Origin: JADJGC01 sp964617645
GTDB taxonomy: Bacteria > Zixibacteria > MSB-5A5 > CAIYYT01
NCBI GenBank assembly: GCA_964617645.1
Contig: CAZTYE010000007.1
Coordinates: 62,001-126,000 of the forward strand
DNA: 64,000 bases
Direction: 5' to 3'
Shown piece by piece: positions 33,747-42,940 of the stretch. The position numbers were made by a program, and so were the translations under genes. Numbering within the stretch: position 1 is the stretch's first letter; each line of letters begins with the position of its first letter. A model generated the notes under the pieces. That model saw only the letters and a program-made list of their open reading frames with translations, ran no database searches and had not been told where the DNA came from.

Positions 33747-33932
33747 ATGGCGATGAAGATCACTGATGAGTGCACGGCCTGCGGACTCTGTCTGCCGGAG
33801 TGCCCGAACGACGCCATTGCCGAAGGGGACATTTACGTCATTGACGCCGTCAAGTGTGATGAATGCGCAAACGTGGAAGGCGGAAGCCGCTGCGTGGCCA
33901 TTTGCCCGGTTGACTGCATTATCAAAGCGTAA
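33747..33932 (+). CDS. 2[4Fe-4S] ferredoxin
   Basis: 61-residue electron carrier with two cluster motifs: CTACGLCLPECP near residues 9-20, and CDECANVEGGSRCVAICP in the second half; the enlarged loop between the second and third Cys of cluster two is typical of the Allochromatium/YfhL-like subtype. Excellent ribosome site CAGGAGGTTAATGTAAT. Monocistronic, ending in a strong terminator. Confidence 0.95.
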   Translation: MAMKITDECTACGLCLPECPNDAIAEGDIYVIDAVKCDECANVEGGSRCVAICPVDCIIKA

Positions 33933-33955
33933 AGTGGCCGATTTGAAATAACCCT

Positions 33956-33989
33956 CGTGCCGTCTCTCGACAGACGGCACGTTTTTTTT
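33956..33989 (+). terminator. Rho-independent terminator of the ferredoxin gene
   Basis: Perfect 10-bp stem CGTGCCGTCT (33956-33965) / AGACGGCACG (33972-33981), loop CTCGAC, followed by eight T. It ends five bases before the next ATG. Confidence 0.95.
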
Positions 33990-33993
33990 CGAT

Positions 33994-34197
33994 ATGTTTA
34001 CCGGCAAGCAAGCGTTTATCATCATCCTGATTTTACTCACGGTTCTCCTGCTGTTTCAGAATTGGCGGATCGTCGATCTCCATTTCACCTTGATTCGTTT
34101 CCCGATACCGCTACCGGTGTTGATTCTGGGTTGCGTCGGAATCGGCATCATCTTCGGCTTCTGGCTTGATCGCCCCAAAAAAAGTGGCAAGAAGTAG
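33994..34197 (+). CDS. LapA-domain (DUF1049-like) small membrane protein
   Basis: 67 residues with two membrane segments: KQAFIIILILLTVLLLFQNW and PVLILGCVGIGIIFGFWL, separated by RIVDLHFTLIRFPIPL, and a Lys-rich tail. The 'QN...V...F...F....LP...L' pattern and TM-loop-TM shape are those of LapA domain proteins, implicated in envelope or lipopolysaccharide assembly in enterics. ATG 33994 directly follows the ferredoxin terminator, so its promoter is unclear. Its 3' end overlaps the archease gene. Confidence 0.72.
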   Translation: MFTGKQAFIIILILLTVLLLFQNWRIVDLHFTLIRFPIPLPVLILGCVGIGIIFGFWLDRPKKSGKK

Positions 34198-34618
34198 CTT
34201 TCGTTACCTGGAGGATGTCGCAACCGCCGACGCGGCGTTCGTGGCCTTTGGCGAAAATCTATCCGAGCTGTTTTGCCATGCCGCGCAGGCGCTGTTCAAT
34301 GTGATGGCGCCACTGGAGTTGATCCGCCCCGACAAACAGCGCACACTATCCGTGACTGCCGATTCATTGGATGAACTGCTGTTTACCTTTCTATCCGACT
34401 TGGTTTACATGAAGGACGTTTACTCGGAGTTGTATTCGCAGTTCGACATCGAGATTGCCAAGAGCGAGACCTGGGCGCTGACCGCCAATATCGCCGGTCG
34501 GTCGCTCACCGAGCTGCGGTCCAATACGCACACGGACGTGAAGGCCGTGACGTATTATCGTCTGGCGATTACGCAAACTGAAAACGGTTTCGAAGCGATG
34601 GTTGTTTTGGACTTATGA
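34184..34618 (+). CDS. Archease, RtcB ligase cofactor
   Basis: Protein that helps RtcB guanylylation and multiple turnover. 144 residues: FRYLEDVATADAAFVAFGENLSELFCHAAQALFNVM corresponds to the family N-terminus (F-ylEH-tAD), with Asp in place of the usual His; ELLFTFLSDLVY and HTDVKAVTYYRLAI follow. The start is uncertain: GTG 34184 (used here) or TTG 34166, neither with a Shine-Dalgarno site. Its stop overlaps the RtcB ATG by four bases, confirming functional pairing. Confidence 0.88.
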   Translation: MARSSFRYLEDVATADAAFVAFGENLSELFCHAAQALFNVMAPLELIRPDKQRTLSVTADSLDELLFTFLSDLVYMKDVYSELYSQFDIEIAKSETWALTANIAGRSLTELRSNTHTDVKAVTYYRLAITQTENGFEAMVVLDL

Positions 34619-36066
34619 GATACGCACTGCAGAAGATTCGTGACGGTGTCTGGGAAATCCCGACCTTCGCCAAGCAGGGAATGCGAGTTCCGGCGCGATT
34701 GTACACCAGCGAAAAGCTTCTGGCGTCCCTCGATGACGGCGTTTTCGAGCAGGTGACCAATGTTGCGACACTGCCCGGAATCGTCGGCCCGGCACTCTGC
34801 ATGCCGGATGGCCATTGGGGCTACGGTTTTCCCATCGGTGGCGTGGCGGCGTTTTCGGTTGATGAGGGTGTGATCTCACCCGGCGGAATCGGTTTCGATA
34901 TCAACTGCGGCATGCGTTTGATCCGCACGAATCTGACTCGCGAAGAAGCGGAACCCAAACTCCCGCAGCTCCTCGACCGGCTCTTTCAGTTGGTTCCCGC
35001 CGGAGTTGGAGTCAATGGATCCATCAGCCTGAATAAGAAAGAGTTCGCCAATGTTTTGGTCGACGGCGTCGAGTGGTGTCGCAAGCACGGCTACGCCAAC
35101 GAATCCGATCAAATGTCGATCGAACAGCGCGGCAGAATTCCCGGCGGCGATCCTGATCAGGTTTCGGCCAAAGCGTTCGAGCGCGGCCGCAACCAGCTTG
35201 GCACCTTGGGTTCTGGAAATCACTACCTCGAAGTTGAAGTCGTCAGACCCGAGAATGTCTACGAACCGGAAATCGCTGCGCGATTCGGCCTCGATCGACC
35301 CAATCAGATTGTGGTTTTGATTCACTGCGGCTCGCGCGGGTGCGGTCATCAGGTGGCAACCGATCATCTCCAATCGTTTACGAAGGCGATGCCCAAGTAC
35401 GGCATCAAGACCAATGATCGGGAACTCGCTTGCGCGCCGTTTAGCTCGCCGGAAGGGCAATCCTATTTCAAAGCGATGACCTGCGCCGCCAATAGCGCCT
35501 TTGCCAACCGCCAGCTCATCGTTCATCATGTCCGGCAGGCGTTCGTCGAAGTATTCGGCAAAGCCGAGCATTTGCTCGGACTTGAGACGATCTATGATGT
35601 TGCCCATAATATTGCTAAGATCGAGCGCTACAAAATCGACGGTCGCGAACAAAAGGTGATCGTGCACCGCAAGGGTGCGACGCGCGCTTTCGGGCCAAAT
35701 TCTCCCGATGTGCCGGAGAAATATCGCGAAGTTGGCCAGCCGGTATTGGTCGGTGGCTCGATGCAGACCGGGTCATATCTTCTCGTCGGAACGCAGAAGG
35801 CGATGAACGAGACTTACGGTTCGACTCTTCACGGTTCCGGCCGCACGATGTCGCGCATGCAAGCCAAGAAAATGGTGCGCGGCTCCGATCTGCTCGTGGA
35901 AATGAAAAACGCGGGAATCATGGTACGCGCGGCTTCGCTTTCCGGTCTGGCCGAAGAAGTCGGCTTCGCCTACAAAGAAATCGACGACGTGATTGCGGCC
36001 GTCGACGCAATCGGAATCTCCCGCAAAGTCGCCAAACTGGTGCCGATCGGTAATATCAAGGGCTAA
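34615..36066 (+). CDS. rtcB: RNA-splicing ligase RtcB
   Basis: GTP- and Mn-dependent ligase joining 2',3'-cyclic phosphate or 3'-phosphate ends to 5'-OH ends. 483 residues with MPDGHWGYGFPIGGVAAF, GGIGFDINCGMR (metal-binding Cys near 98), GSGNHYLEVE, IHCGSRGCGHQ, and HGSGRTMSR with the guanylylated His near 406. Also present are VHRKGATRAFGP and GSMQTGSYLLVGT. Full length. Overlaps archease (ATGA). Confidence 0.97.
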   Translation: MRYALQKIRDGVWEIPTFAKQGMRVPARLYTSEKLLASLDDGVFEQVTNVATLPGIVGPALCMPDGHWGYGFPIGGVAAFSVDEGVISPGGIGFDINCGMRLIRTNLTREEAEPKLPQLLDRLFQLVPAGVGVNGSISLNKKEFANVLVDGVEWCRKHGYANESDQMSIEQRGRIPGGDPDQVSAKAFERGRNQLGTLGSGNHYLEVEVVRPENVYEPEIAARFGLDRPNQIVVLIHCGSRGCGHQVATDHLQSFTKAMPKYGIKTNDRELACAPFSSPEGQSYFKAMTCAANSAFANRQLIVHHVRQAFVEVFGKAEHLLGLETIYDVAHNIAKIERYKIDGREQKVIVHRKGATRAFGPNSPDVPEKYREVGQPVLVGGSMQTGSYLLVGTQKAMNETYGSTLHGSGRTMSRMQAKKMVRGSDLLVEMKNAGIMVRAASLSGLAEEVGFAYKEIDDVIAAVDAIGISRKVAKLVPIGNIKG

Positions 36067-36172
36067 CCGCGACGCACACTCGTGGCTTGCGTTTCGTGTA
36101 AACATTGTTTAGATCAACCGCCGCAATGTGCGGGTGAGAGCGAAGCTCGATGACCCGCCGGGTGTCAATGGC

Positions 36173-37831
36173 GTGGCTGAATTCATAGACCTTCTCGCAA
36201 ACAACAAACTGTTATTGCTTTTCATTGTAATCGGGCTCGGTTACCTGGTGGGGAGCATCAAGGTGTTCGGGTTCAATCTCGGCATCGCCGCGGTGCTGTT
36301 TGTCGGCATCGCGTTTGGGGCGCTCGACAAGCGTCTTGCGCTTCCCGAAGAAATCTACATCATCGGCCTCGTCGTCTTCGTTTATGCGCTCGGATTGCAG
36401 GCCGGCCCGGGGTTTTTTGCATCGTTCCAGAAGCGCGGTGTCAAATTCAGCCTGATCGCCGTCTCGGTGTTGACCGCGGGCGCACTGGTTGCGGCTCTGA
36501 TCGGAAACTTGCTGGGAATGTCGGCCCCAAGCATTGCCGGCTTGTTTTGCGGCGCGCTGACGAACACGCCGGCGTTGGCGGCGGCGGTCGAGGCGGTCAA
36601 AAATCTCGCCGGAAGTTATCCCGCTGGGCTAACCGAGATCTACATGCAGAGCCCGGTCGTGACCTATGGATTGGCTTATCCGTTCGGTGTGTTCGGCGTG
36701 ATTCTCTGGCTTTATGTGTTTTCGCGCTTCTACAAAGTAGACTTCGCGAAGGAAGCGGCGGATCGGTCATCAAGCGATGTGCCGGAAGAGATCGTCTTCC
36801 AAACGTTCAGGATTACGAACCCCGCGGTCGCCGGCACAACTGCCGAACACGCGCTGGAGCTACTGGGCAACGCCGGCTTCACCTTGAGCCGAGTAAAACA
36901 CGGCGACGCCATTCGCATTGTTCAGCCTGATACGGTCTTGCAGCAGAACGACCTGGTAGTTGCCGTTGGTACTCCGACCGCGTTGTCGCGGGCGACCGTG
37001 CTTTTCGGCGAGCGTTCGACGGAAGCGATCGCGCAACAGCGTGACGACACCAGCTACGCCCAACTCTTCATCTCCAACAAGCAGGTCGTCGGACGAACGA
37101 TTCGCGAACTGCAGACCAGCAAGCAGTTCGAGGGCGCGATTACGCGCCTGCGCCGAGCCGGTGTCGAGTTCGTTCCCAAGCCGGACACGATACTCGAGAT
37201 GGGCGATCAAATCATGGTGGTCATTCCCCGACGGCAGGAGGAGGGCGTATCTAAGTTCTTTGGCAACTCCATTCAGGCCTTGTCGGAGACTGATTTTCTC
37301 TCGTTGTCTCTCGGAATCGTGCTCGGAGTTTTCCTCGGGATGATTCCGCTGCCGCTGCCCGGCGGTGGGGAATTCAAGCTTGGTTTCGCCGGCGGGCCGC
37401 TGGTCGCCGGATTGATACTCGGTCGCCTCGAGCGCACCGGACCGATTCAATGGGGCTTGCCCCATGCGGCGAATCTCGTATTGCGCCAAATCGGATTGGT
37501 GTTCTTTCTCGCCGCCATCGGCACCAAAGCCGGGTATGGCTTCGGTGAGACGTTTCAGAGCGGATCATGGGGGCTGTTCCTCGCTGGCGGCGCCGTGACA
37601 ACGTTTGTCACGGTCAGCGTCATTATGATTGGATATCGCTATCTTAAACTGCCGATGCTGGGAGTGATGGGCATGATGTCCGGAATCCAGACGCAGCCGG
37701 CGTGTTTGGCCTACGCCAATCAACAGGCGGAATCCGACTTGCCCAACGTCTGGTATGCGACAGTTCAACCGGCTTCGATGATCGCGAAGATCATGCTCGC
37801 CCAAATCATCGTCACAACACTCATTCTTTAG
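36173..37831 (+). CDS. AspT/YidE-type transporter with two RCK_C domains
   Basis: Inner-membrane carrier of the aspartate:alanine exchanger family. Two halves of five to six membrane segments each flank a cytoplasmic region with two TrkA-C/RCK_C domains (roughly residues 200-370: TAEHALELLGNAGFTLSRVKHGDAIRIVQPD-type and QVVGRTIRELQ ... GDQIMVVIPRR). The duplicated signature GLFCGALTNTPALAAAVEA in the first half and GMMSGIQTQPACLAYANQ in the second are diagnostic. GTG 36173 (VAEFIDLLANNKLLLLF) aligns with the E. coli YbjL start better than GTG 36128. Substrate unknown. Confidence 0.88.
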   Translation: MAEFIDLLANNKLLLLFIVIGLGYLVGSIKVFGFNLGIAAVLFVGIAFGALDKRLALPEEIYIIGLVVFVYALGLQAGPGFFASFQKRGVKFSLIAVSVLTAGALVAALIGNLLGMSAPSIAGLFCGALTNTPALAAAVEAVKNLAGSYPAGLTEIYMQSPVVTYGLAYPFGVFGVILWLYVFSRFYKVDFAKEAADRSSSDVPEEIVFQTFRITNPAVAGTTAEHALELLGNAGFTLSRVKHGDAIRIVQPDTVLQQNDLVVAVGTPTALSRATVLFGERSTEAIAQQRDDTSYAQLFISNKQVVGRTIRELQTSKQFEGAITRLRRAGVEFVPKPDTILEMGDQIMVVIPRRQEEGVSKFFGNSIQALSETDFLSLSLGIVLGVFLGMIPLPLPGGGEFKLGFAGGPLVAGLILGRLERTGPIQWGLPHAANLVLRQIGLVFFLAAIGTKAGYGFGETFQSGSWGLFLAGGAVTTFVTVSVIMIGYRYLKLPMLGVMGMMSGIQTQPACLAYANQQAESDLPNVWYATVQPASMIAKIMLAQIIVTTLIL

Positions 37832-37849
37832 CGATCGAGATCTACGTCA

Positions 37850-38611
37850 TTGGAATACCTTTCCGTCTCCGAGGGAATTCTTCTCTTTATCGCCGCTTTA
37901 GTTGCCGGCTGGATCGACTCGATTGCGGGGGGCGGCGGGCTGATTACTTTGCCGTCATTGCTCGCCGTCGGATTGCCGCCGCACTTGGCCCTCGGAACGA
38001 ACAAGCTTCAGTCCAGCTTCGGCAGCCTGACCGCGACGCTGAGTCACTGGCGTAATGGCGTGATTCAATTGCGCGAGGCAAAGTGGGGAATCTTCTTCGC
38101 CGCCGCAGGCGCAGCTTCCGGTGCCTGGGTTGTGCAGCGCGTGTCGTCGGATTTCCTCGACAAAGTGATACCGTTCTTGCTTCTGGCGCTGGTGATCTAC
38201 TTCATATTCTCGCCGCGACTCGGAACGGCAGATCGCACGCCGAAAATCACGCCGTTCGCCTACGCGGTCACCGCCGGATTTGCGATCGCCTTTTATGACG
38301 GATTCTTCGGTCCGGGGACCGGCTCGTTCTTTGTTATGACATTCATGGTGCTGCTCGGCTACAACATGGTCAAAGCTACCGGCTACACCAAGCTCCTGAA
38401 CTTCGTCTCCAACATCCTCTCGCTTCTCGCGTTTGCTATCGGTGGTCAAGTCGTCTGGATCGTCGGTCTGACGATGGCAGGTGGACAGGTGATCGGCGCG
38501 TATTTGGGTTCACACCTGGTAATCTCAAGAGGTGCAAAGTTGATTCGGCCGATTTTCATCGTTGTAGTTTTGATGACGACGGCAAAACTGTTCTATGATA
38601 ACTTCAAATAA
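37850..38611 (+). CDS. TauE/SafE-family (TSUP) anion exporter
   Basis: 253 residues with eight predicted membrane segments and the family repeat hallmarks: GWIDSIAGGGGLITLPSLLAVGLPPHLALGTNKLQSSFGS (37901-38030) and GPGTGSFFVMTF then GYTKLLNFVSNI. Such proteins export sulfite, sulfoacetate or other organosulfur anions. TTG start at 37850. Eighteen bases after the AspT-type gene, probably one transcript. Confidence 0.9.
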   Translation: MEYLSVSEGILLFIAALVAGWIDSIAGGGGLITLPSLLAVGLPPHLALGTNKLQSSFGSLTATLSHWRNGVIQLREAKWGIFFAAAGAASGAWVVQRVSSDFLDKVIPFLLLALVIYFIFSPRLGTADRTPKITPFAYAVTAGFAIAFYDGFFGPGTGSFFVMTFMVLLGYNMVKATGYTKLLNFVSNILSLLAFAIGGQVVWIVGLTMAGGQVIGAYLGSHLVISRGAKLIRPIFIVVVLMTTAKLFYDNFK

Positions 38612-38720
38612 CTCCCGTAATGCCCTTATAGACAACGTGTTACAATTGCGCATGAACAAATTTCGCTCGCTTGCGTTCTAAATGTGAACCGAATTAGGCC
38701 AAGTTAACGGACGTTCGCTT

Positions 38721-40868
38721 TTGTTCAACAGATTCAATCAACACAAGTGCCTCAGATTCGCCACCAGAGCGCGGTTGCATGCTGGCGTAATTGCGCTTGC
38801 GCTCTCATTGCTGCCAGAAATGGCAGCGACAGAGTCGGTTCGTCGGGATCATATCGCGGTTGAACTCGTCTCGGATCGAACGAGCATCGCCCCGGGAGAT
38901 ACATTCATCGTCGCACTGCGAATGATCCCCGATCACGAGTGGCATGTGTATTGGAAGAACCCCGGAGACGCCGGATTGGCGCCGCGGGTTCGCTGGAAGT
39001 TGCCGGAGGGCTTCACGGTGGGAGAACTCGAATTTCCAATCCCGAAGAAGATTCCTGCCGGCCCGTTGGTGAGTTTCGGCTATGAAGGTGAGGTGCTGTA
39101 TCCATCCAGGGTCATCGCACCACCAAACTTAGTCGGGGGTAGTACAATTTCGCTGCTCGCAGATGTCGACTGGCTTGTCTGCAAAGTGGAGTGCATTCCC
39201 GGCGACGCGATGCTGCACCTTGACTTGGCCGTATCCAACGACCGCGCTGTTGACAGCGAATGGGAAAGCCGGCTGGCTGGCTGGCACAACTCACAACCAG
39301 CCGCAAGCTCCGATTGGGACATAACGGCGAACGCTTCAGGATCATTCGTCACTCTGACAGGCAGAAGAGCCAACCCTCAGGTGCGGCTCCCATCAACACT
39401 GACATTCTTCCCGGAGCAAAAGGGCGTTTTGGAGAACGCCGCGACGCAATCGTTCGAGCTCGCCGACGATGGGTTTAGGCTTTCAGTTACGCGCAACCGA
39501 CTCTTTTTGGATTCGCTCACGCATCTCTCCGGCTTGTTGGTGGCCGATTCGGCTTGGCTTGATGGCGAACGCCGAGCGCTCGCGGTCTCGACGCCCGTGC
39601 AGCCGCTCGCAGCAAGCCGAGCAGTCGAGCCAGAGTTGTCTTGGTGGCAGGCGGTGCTGTTTGCATTTGTTGGCGGGATCATTTTGAACCTCATGCCGTG
39701 TGTGCTGCCAGTTTTGTCGATCAAGATCATGGGCGTTGTCGGGAAGACAACTTCAACGAGGCGCGAGACTTTCCGGCACAACCTGTTCTATCTGTGCGGC
39801 GTACTCATTTCCTTTTGGTCGCTGGCGTCCGTGCTTCTCTTTCTGAAAGCGAGTGGGCGACAACTCGGCTGGGGATTTCAGTTGCAGTCACCGGAATTCA
39901 TCGTTGTTCTCGCGACATTCATGTTTCTCCTCGGGCTGAATTTAATGGGCGTATTCGAAGTTGGCGCGTCTCTCACTGGAATCGGCGGTCGCAGCCGCTC
40001 CGGGGATATCGGCTCGTTTATTTCCGGCGTGACGGCAACGGTCGTAGCGACGCCGTGCACGGCGCCGTTCATGGGCGCGGCGCTGGGTTTTTCGCTTACG
40101 CAACCGGCGCTGACTTCGCTTTCGATCTTCACCGCTTTGGGACTGGGAATGGCGGCTCCATACATTCTGGTCACAAGCTCGCCACGGTTCTTAAGATTCA
40201 TGCCCAAGCCCGGCCGTTGGATGGAATCGCTTAAGCAGTTCATGGGGTTCTTGATTTTCGGCACTGTCGTCTGGCTCGTCTGGGTGCTCGGCGCTCAAGC
40301 CGGGACCAATGCCGTCGGATTGCTGCTTTTGGGGCTGCTCGTTGTTGCCGCTGGCGCTTGGGTGTTGGGTCGGTGGGGAAGTCTGATGGCGGACACGCGG
40401 CAGCGCATGATCGCGCGCGTCATGGCGACGCTATTGATCGTCGGCGCCGTCGGCGCTGTCATCGTCAATCTGCCAATGGCATCAACGACGATCCACATTA
40501 TCGACAATGTTTCGGGAGTCAAATGGGAACCATTCTCGCCGCAGCGGGTAGCAGAACTAAGGCAAGTGGGCCGGCCGGTGCTGATCGACTTCACCGCGGC
40601 GTGGTGCCTAAGTTGTCAGGTCAACGAGCGTGTCGCATTCGGTTCTGCGGATGTGCAATCGCGACTGCGCGAGTTGGGGGTCGCGACGCTCAAAGCCGAT
40701 TGGACCTCCCGCGACGATGTAATCACCAGGGCGCTGGCCGAATTCGGTCGAAACAGCGTGCCGCTATACGTCCTTTATCGCGGCGACGCCCATTCGCCAC
40801 CGCGGCTCTTGCCCGAAATACTGACGCCGGCGATCGTCTTGTCGGCGCTGAACGAAATTGAAAGTTAA
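38721..40868 (+). CDS. DsbD/ScsB-like thiol:disulfide interchange protein
   Basis: 715 residues. Signal/anchor segment at 20-36, a periplasmic beta domain to about residue 300 (HVYWKNPGDAGLAPRVRW; DVDWLVCKVECIPG with a Cys pair), then an eight-TM CcdA/DsbD core with the electron-relay cysteines in NLMPCVLPVLS and ATPCTAPFMG, and a C-terminal thioredoxin domain with FTAAWCLSCQVNERV (CLSC near 628-631). It passes electrons from cytoplasmic thioredoxin to periplasmic partners. TTG start. The following redoxin is a plausible partner. Confidence 0.9.
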   Translation: MFNRFNQHKCLRFATRARLHAGVIALALSLLPEMAATESVRRDHIAVELVSDRTSIAPGDTFIVALRMIPDHEWHVYWKNPGDAGLAPRVRWKLPEGFTVGELEFPIPKKIPAGPLVSFGYEGEVLYPSRVIAPPNLVGGSTISLLADVDWLVCKVECIPGDAMLHLDLAVSNDRAVDSEWESRLAGWHNSQPAASSDWDITANASGSFVTLTGRRANPQVRLPSTLTFFPEQKGVLENAATQSFELADDGFRLSVTRNRLFLDSLTHLSGLLVADSAWLDGERRALAVSTPVQPLAASRAVEPELSWWQAVLFAFVGGIILNLMPCVLPVLSIKIMGVVGKTTSTRRETFRHNLFYLCGVLISFWSLASVLLFLKASGRQLGWGFQLQSPEFIVVLATFMFLLGLNLMGVFEVGASLTGIGGRSRSGDIGSFISGVTATVVATPCTAPFMGAALGFSLTQPALTSLSIFTALGLGMAAPYILVTSSPRFLRFMPKPGRWMESLKQFMGFLIFGTVVWLVWVLGAQAGTNAVGLLLLGLLVVAAGAWVLGRWGSLMADTRQRMIARVMATLLIVGAVGAVIVNLPMASTTIHIIDNVSGVKWEPFSPQRVAELRQVGRPVLIDFTAAWCLSCQVNERVAFGSADVQSRLRELGVATLKADWTSRDDVITRALAEFGRNSVPLYVLYRGDAHSPPRLLPEILTPAIVLSALNEIES

Positions 40869-40937
40869 TAGTGTCGTCGCCGATGACCCTGCAACGGCGA
40901 CGTGATCACGATGAAGCCAGGGTGGAAAGGTTCAGAC

Positions 40938-41576
40938 ATGAACAAGCTGAAAGCAATAATCGCACTGGGCGTGTTAGCCGTCTTTGTCGTCGCGCTGATC
41001 GCCACAGCGCAGAGCAAACCAGAAGCAGCAATCGGTAGTGTGACCATCGATCAGCCGGCGCCGGACTTCGCTTTGAAAGACGTTGACGGCAAGGAGCACA
41101 AGCTCTCGCAATACAAGGGCAAGCATGTCGTTCTCGAATGGGTCAACTACGACTGTCCGTTCGTGAAGAAGCACTACGGTAGCGGCAATATGCAGTCGTT
41201 GCAGGGAATGTTTACCAAGAAGGATGTTGTCTGGTTATCGATCTGTTCTTCCGCTCCGGGAAAGCAAGGGCATTTCCCGACGGCCGATCTGAAGAAGCGG
41301 ATTGTGACTGAGAAAGCAACTCCGACTGCCTACCTGATTGATGAAAACGGCGCGGTAGGCAAGATGTACGGCGCGAAGACCACGCCGCATATGTTCATTG
41401 TCGATCCGGCCGGGATGCTTCGCTATGCCGGCGCGATCGACGATACGCCCTCGACGCGCGCTGCCGATATCGAAAAATCGACGAACTATGTGCGCTCAGC
41501 GCTCGACAATCTTCTGACCGGCAAATCGGTTGCCGTCAAGTCGTCTGCGCCTTACGGTTGTTCGGTCAAGTACTAA
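40938..41576 (+). CDS. Secreted redoxin (AhpC/TSA-type peroxiredoxin-like)
   Basis: 212 residues from ATG 40938, with GGAAAGG seven bases upstream. An N-terminal hydrophobic segment (AIIALGVLAVFVVALIATAQ) anchors or exports it; the redoxin domain starts at QPAPDFALKDVDGKEHKLSQYKGK. The active-site region is VNYDCPFVKKHYG with one Cys, and a second Cys sits in the C-terminal YGCSVKY, a pairing seen in a secreted peroxiredoxin-like subfamily. Seventy bases after the DsbD-like gene, which may reduce it. Confidence 0.85.
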   Translation: MNKLKAIIALGVLAVFVVALIATAQSKPEAAIGSVTIDQPAPDFALKDVDGKEHKLSQYKGKHVVLEWVNYDCPFVKKHYGSGNMQSLQGMFTKKDVVWLSICSSAPGKQGHFPTADLKKRIVTEKATPTAYLIDENGAVGKMYGAKTTPHMFIVDPAGMLRYAGAIDDTPSTRAADIEKSTNYVRSALDNLLTGKSVAVKSSAPYGCSVKY

Positions 41577-41693
41577 GGAAAATCGCCATTGCGGTGACCT
41601 CAGCCGCGACGTTAAGTTATCTTGATGCGCAGCAGATCTCCTGCTTCGTTGCGTCAAACGGCTACGTTGTTTAGTTTCATGGAGGGAAGAAAA

Positions 41694-42194
41694 ATGCGAA
41701 AGCTAAGCGGAATTTATCTCGCGGCACTTCTCTTGTTGTCCGTTGCGGCCAACGCCGGTCCACGTGCCTTCGGTGCGCACGGATTCGGGCCGCGCGTTGG
41801 AGTTTCTATCGATCCCGATCAGATTCATTTTGGCGGTCATCTTGATCTTGGCGATCTCGCGCCAAACTTGATGCTGCTTCCCAATGCCGATATCGGCATC
41901 GGTGACGACCTGACGATCGTGACGGCGCTGTTCGAGCTCGACTATCGCTTTCGTTCTGATTGGGGTAGCTGGAACCCGTATCTTGGCGGCGCGATTGGGC
42001 CGTCGTTCTGGTCATTTGACGGTGGTCGGGGCCGTGGCGACAATAGCGACAGCGGGCTGGCGGCCTCAGTACAAGGCGGCATCGCTCGACGACTCGGCTC
42101 GCAATCCGGATTCATGTTTCTGGAGTTTCGGCTGGGCATGGGCGATATGCCCGATTTTAAATTCACGGCGGGATGGTGTTTCGGCAGCAAGTAG
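41694..42194 (+). CDS. Small outer-membrane beta-barrel-like protein
   Basis: 166 residues; signal peptide MRKLSGIYLAALLLLSVAANA, then alternating Gly/aromatic strands (VGVSIDPDQIHFGGHLDLGDL; WGSWNPYLGGAIGPSFWSF) ending FKFTAGWCFGSK. The pattern is that of OmpW/opacity-type eight-stranded barrels or outer-membrane-insertion C-signal proteins. ATG 41694 is chosen for the GGAGGGAAG ribosome site; a longer reading from 41622 has none. Function unknown. Confidence 0.75.
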   Translation: MRKLSGIYLAALLLLSVAANAGPRAFGAHGFGPRVGVSIDPDQIHFGGHLDLGDLAPNLMLLPNADIGIGDDLTIVTALFELDYRFRSDWGSWNPYLGGAIGPSFWSFDGGRGRGDNSDSGLAASVQGGIARRLGSQSGFMFLEFRLGMGDMPDFKFTAGWCFGSK

Positions 42195-42209
42195 GAACTG
42201 ATCGAGTCG

Positions 42210-42554
42210 CTAAGAATTTCCGCTGTCATGTCGGTAGGCAATCACGCGCACATTCTCGAGAGTCATAAGGCCCTCCGTGATGATCTTGTCCAGTTCGGTG
42301 ACGAAGGCTTGGATCTTCTGAGGCTGATCAACGATTTCGATTATCATCGGCAAGTCCTCTGACAATCGAAGCACCTTGGCGGTGTGAATCCGGCTGTTCG
42401 CGCCGAAACCGAGAGTACCGCGCACCACGGTGGCGCCGGCTAATCCCGCCGTGCGCGCCATCTCCACGATCGCTTCATAAAGCGGTTTTCCCGAGTGGCG
42501 GTCGCTCTCGCCGACGAAAATTCTCAGCAATTGTGCGTCGCCGTCCAACTTCAT
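42210..42554 (-). CDS. DUF190 protein, CrcB-associated
   Basis: 114 residues of the PII-like DUF190 family: LLRIFVGESDRHSGKPLYEAIVEMARTAGLAGATVVRG and GFGANSRIHTAKVLRLSEDLPMIIEIVD (both between 42320 and 42530). Frequently encoded next to CrcB fluoride channels, as here, eight bases downstream. Role probably regulatory; not experimentally settled as far as I know. Last gene of the minus-strand operon. Confidence 0.92.
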   Translation of the reverse strand: MKLDGDAQLLRIFVGESDRHSGKPLYEAIVEMARTAGLAGATVVRGTLGFGANSRIHTAKVLRLSEDLPMIIEIVDQPQKIQAFVTELDKIITEGLMTLENVRVIAYRHDSGNS

Positions 42555-42562
42555 GATTCACC

Positions 42563-42940
42563 TCAAATCGTTTTTCCCAGCGCCATTCCGGCCAGAAGCG
42601 CGCCATATCCTAAGAGCGTCTGGCCGGCGAAATTGATGAATGCCGTCGTATACTGCGCGTCGCGCATCAATTCTCCGGTCTCGAAGACCAGCGTCGAAAA
42701 TGTTGTGAACGAACCGACGAATCCGACCAGAAGGATGAGTCGCCACTCCGCTGAGATTATCAACCGCTGTTCCGCGAGCGGCCAGATTAGTCCAAACACA
42801 AAGCAACCGAGGACGTTTACCACAAAGGTTCCGGCCGGAAAGCTGATTCCGGAGATCCGCTGCACCATGCCGGCCAATGCGAACCGCAATACCGCACCGC
42901 CGGCGCCGAGCAACGCGATCCAGAACACCTTCTGCAGCAT
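42563..42940 (-). CDS. crcB: Fluoride exporter CrcB/Fluc
   Basis: Dual-topology fluoride channel, four membrane segments, 125 residues. Signatures: GAGGAVLRFAL, GTFVVNVLGCFVFGL (the conserved Asn) and GFVGSFTTFSTLVFET with the phenylalanine-box residues. No fluoride riboswitch was recognised upstream; the gene follows the ABC permease stop with no gap, so expression is tied to the ABC operon. Confidence 0.95.
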   Translation of the reverse strand: MLQKVFWIALLGAGGAVLRFALAGMVQRISGISFPAGTFVVNVLGCFVFGLIWPLAEQRLIISAEWRLILLVGFVGSFTTFSTLVFETGELMRDAQYTTAFINFAGQTLLGYGALLAGMALGKTI

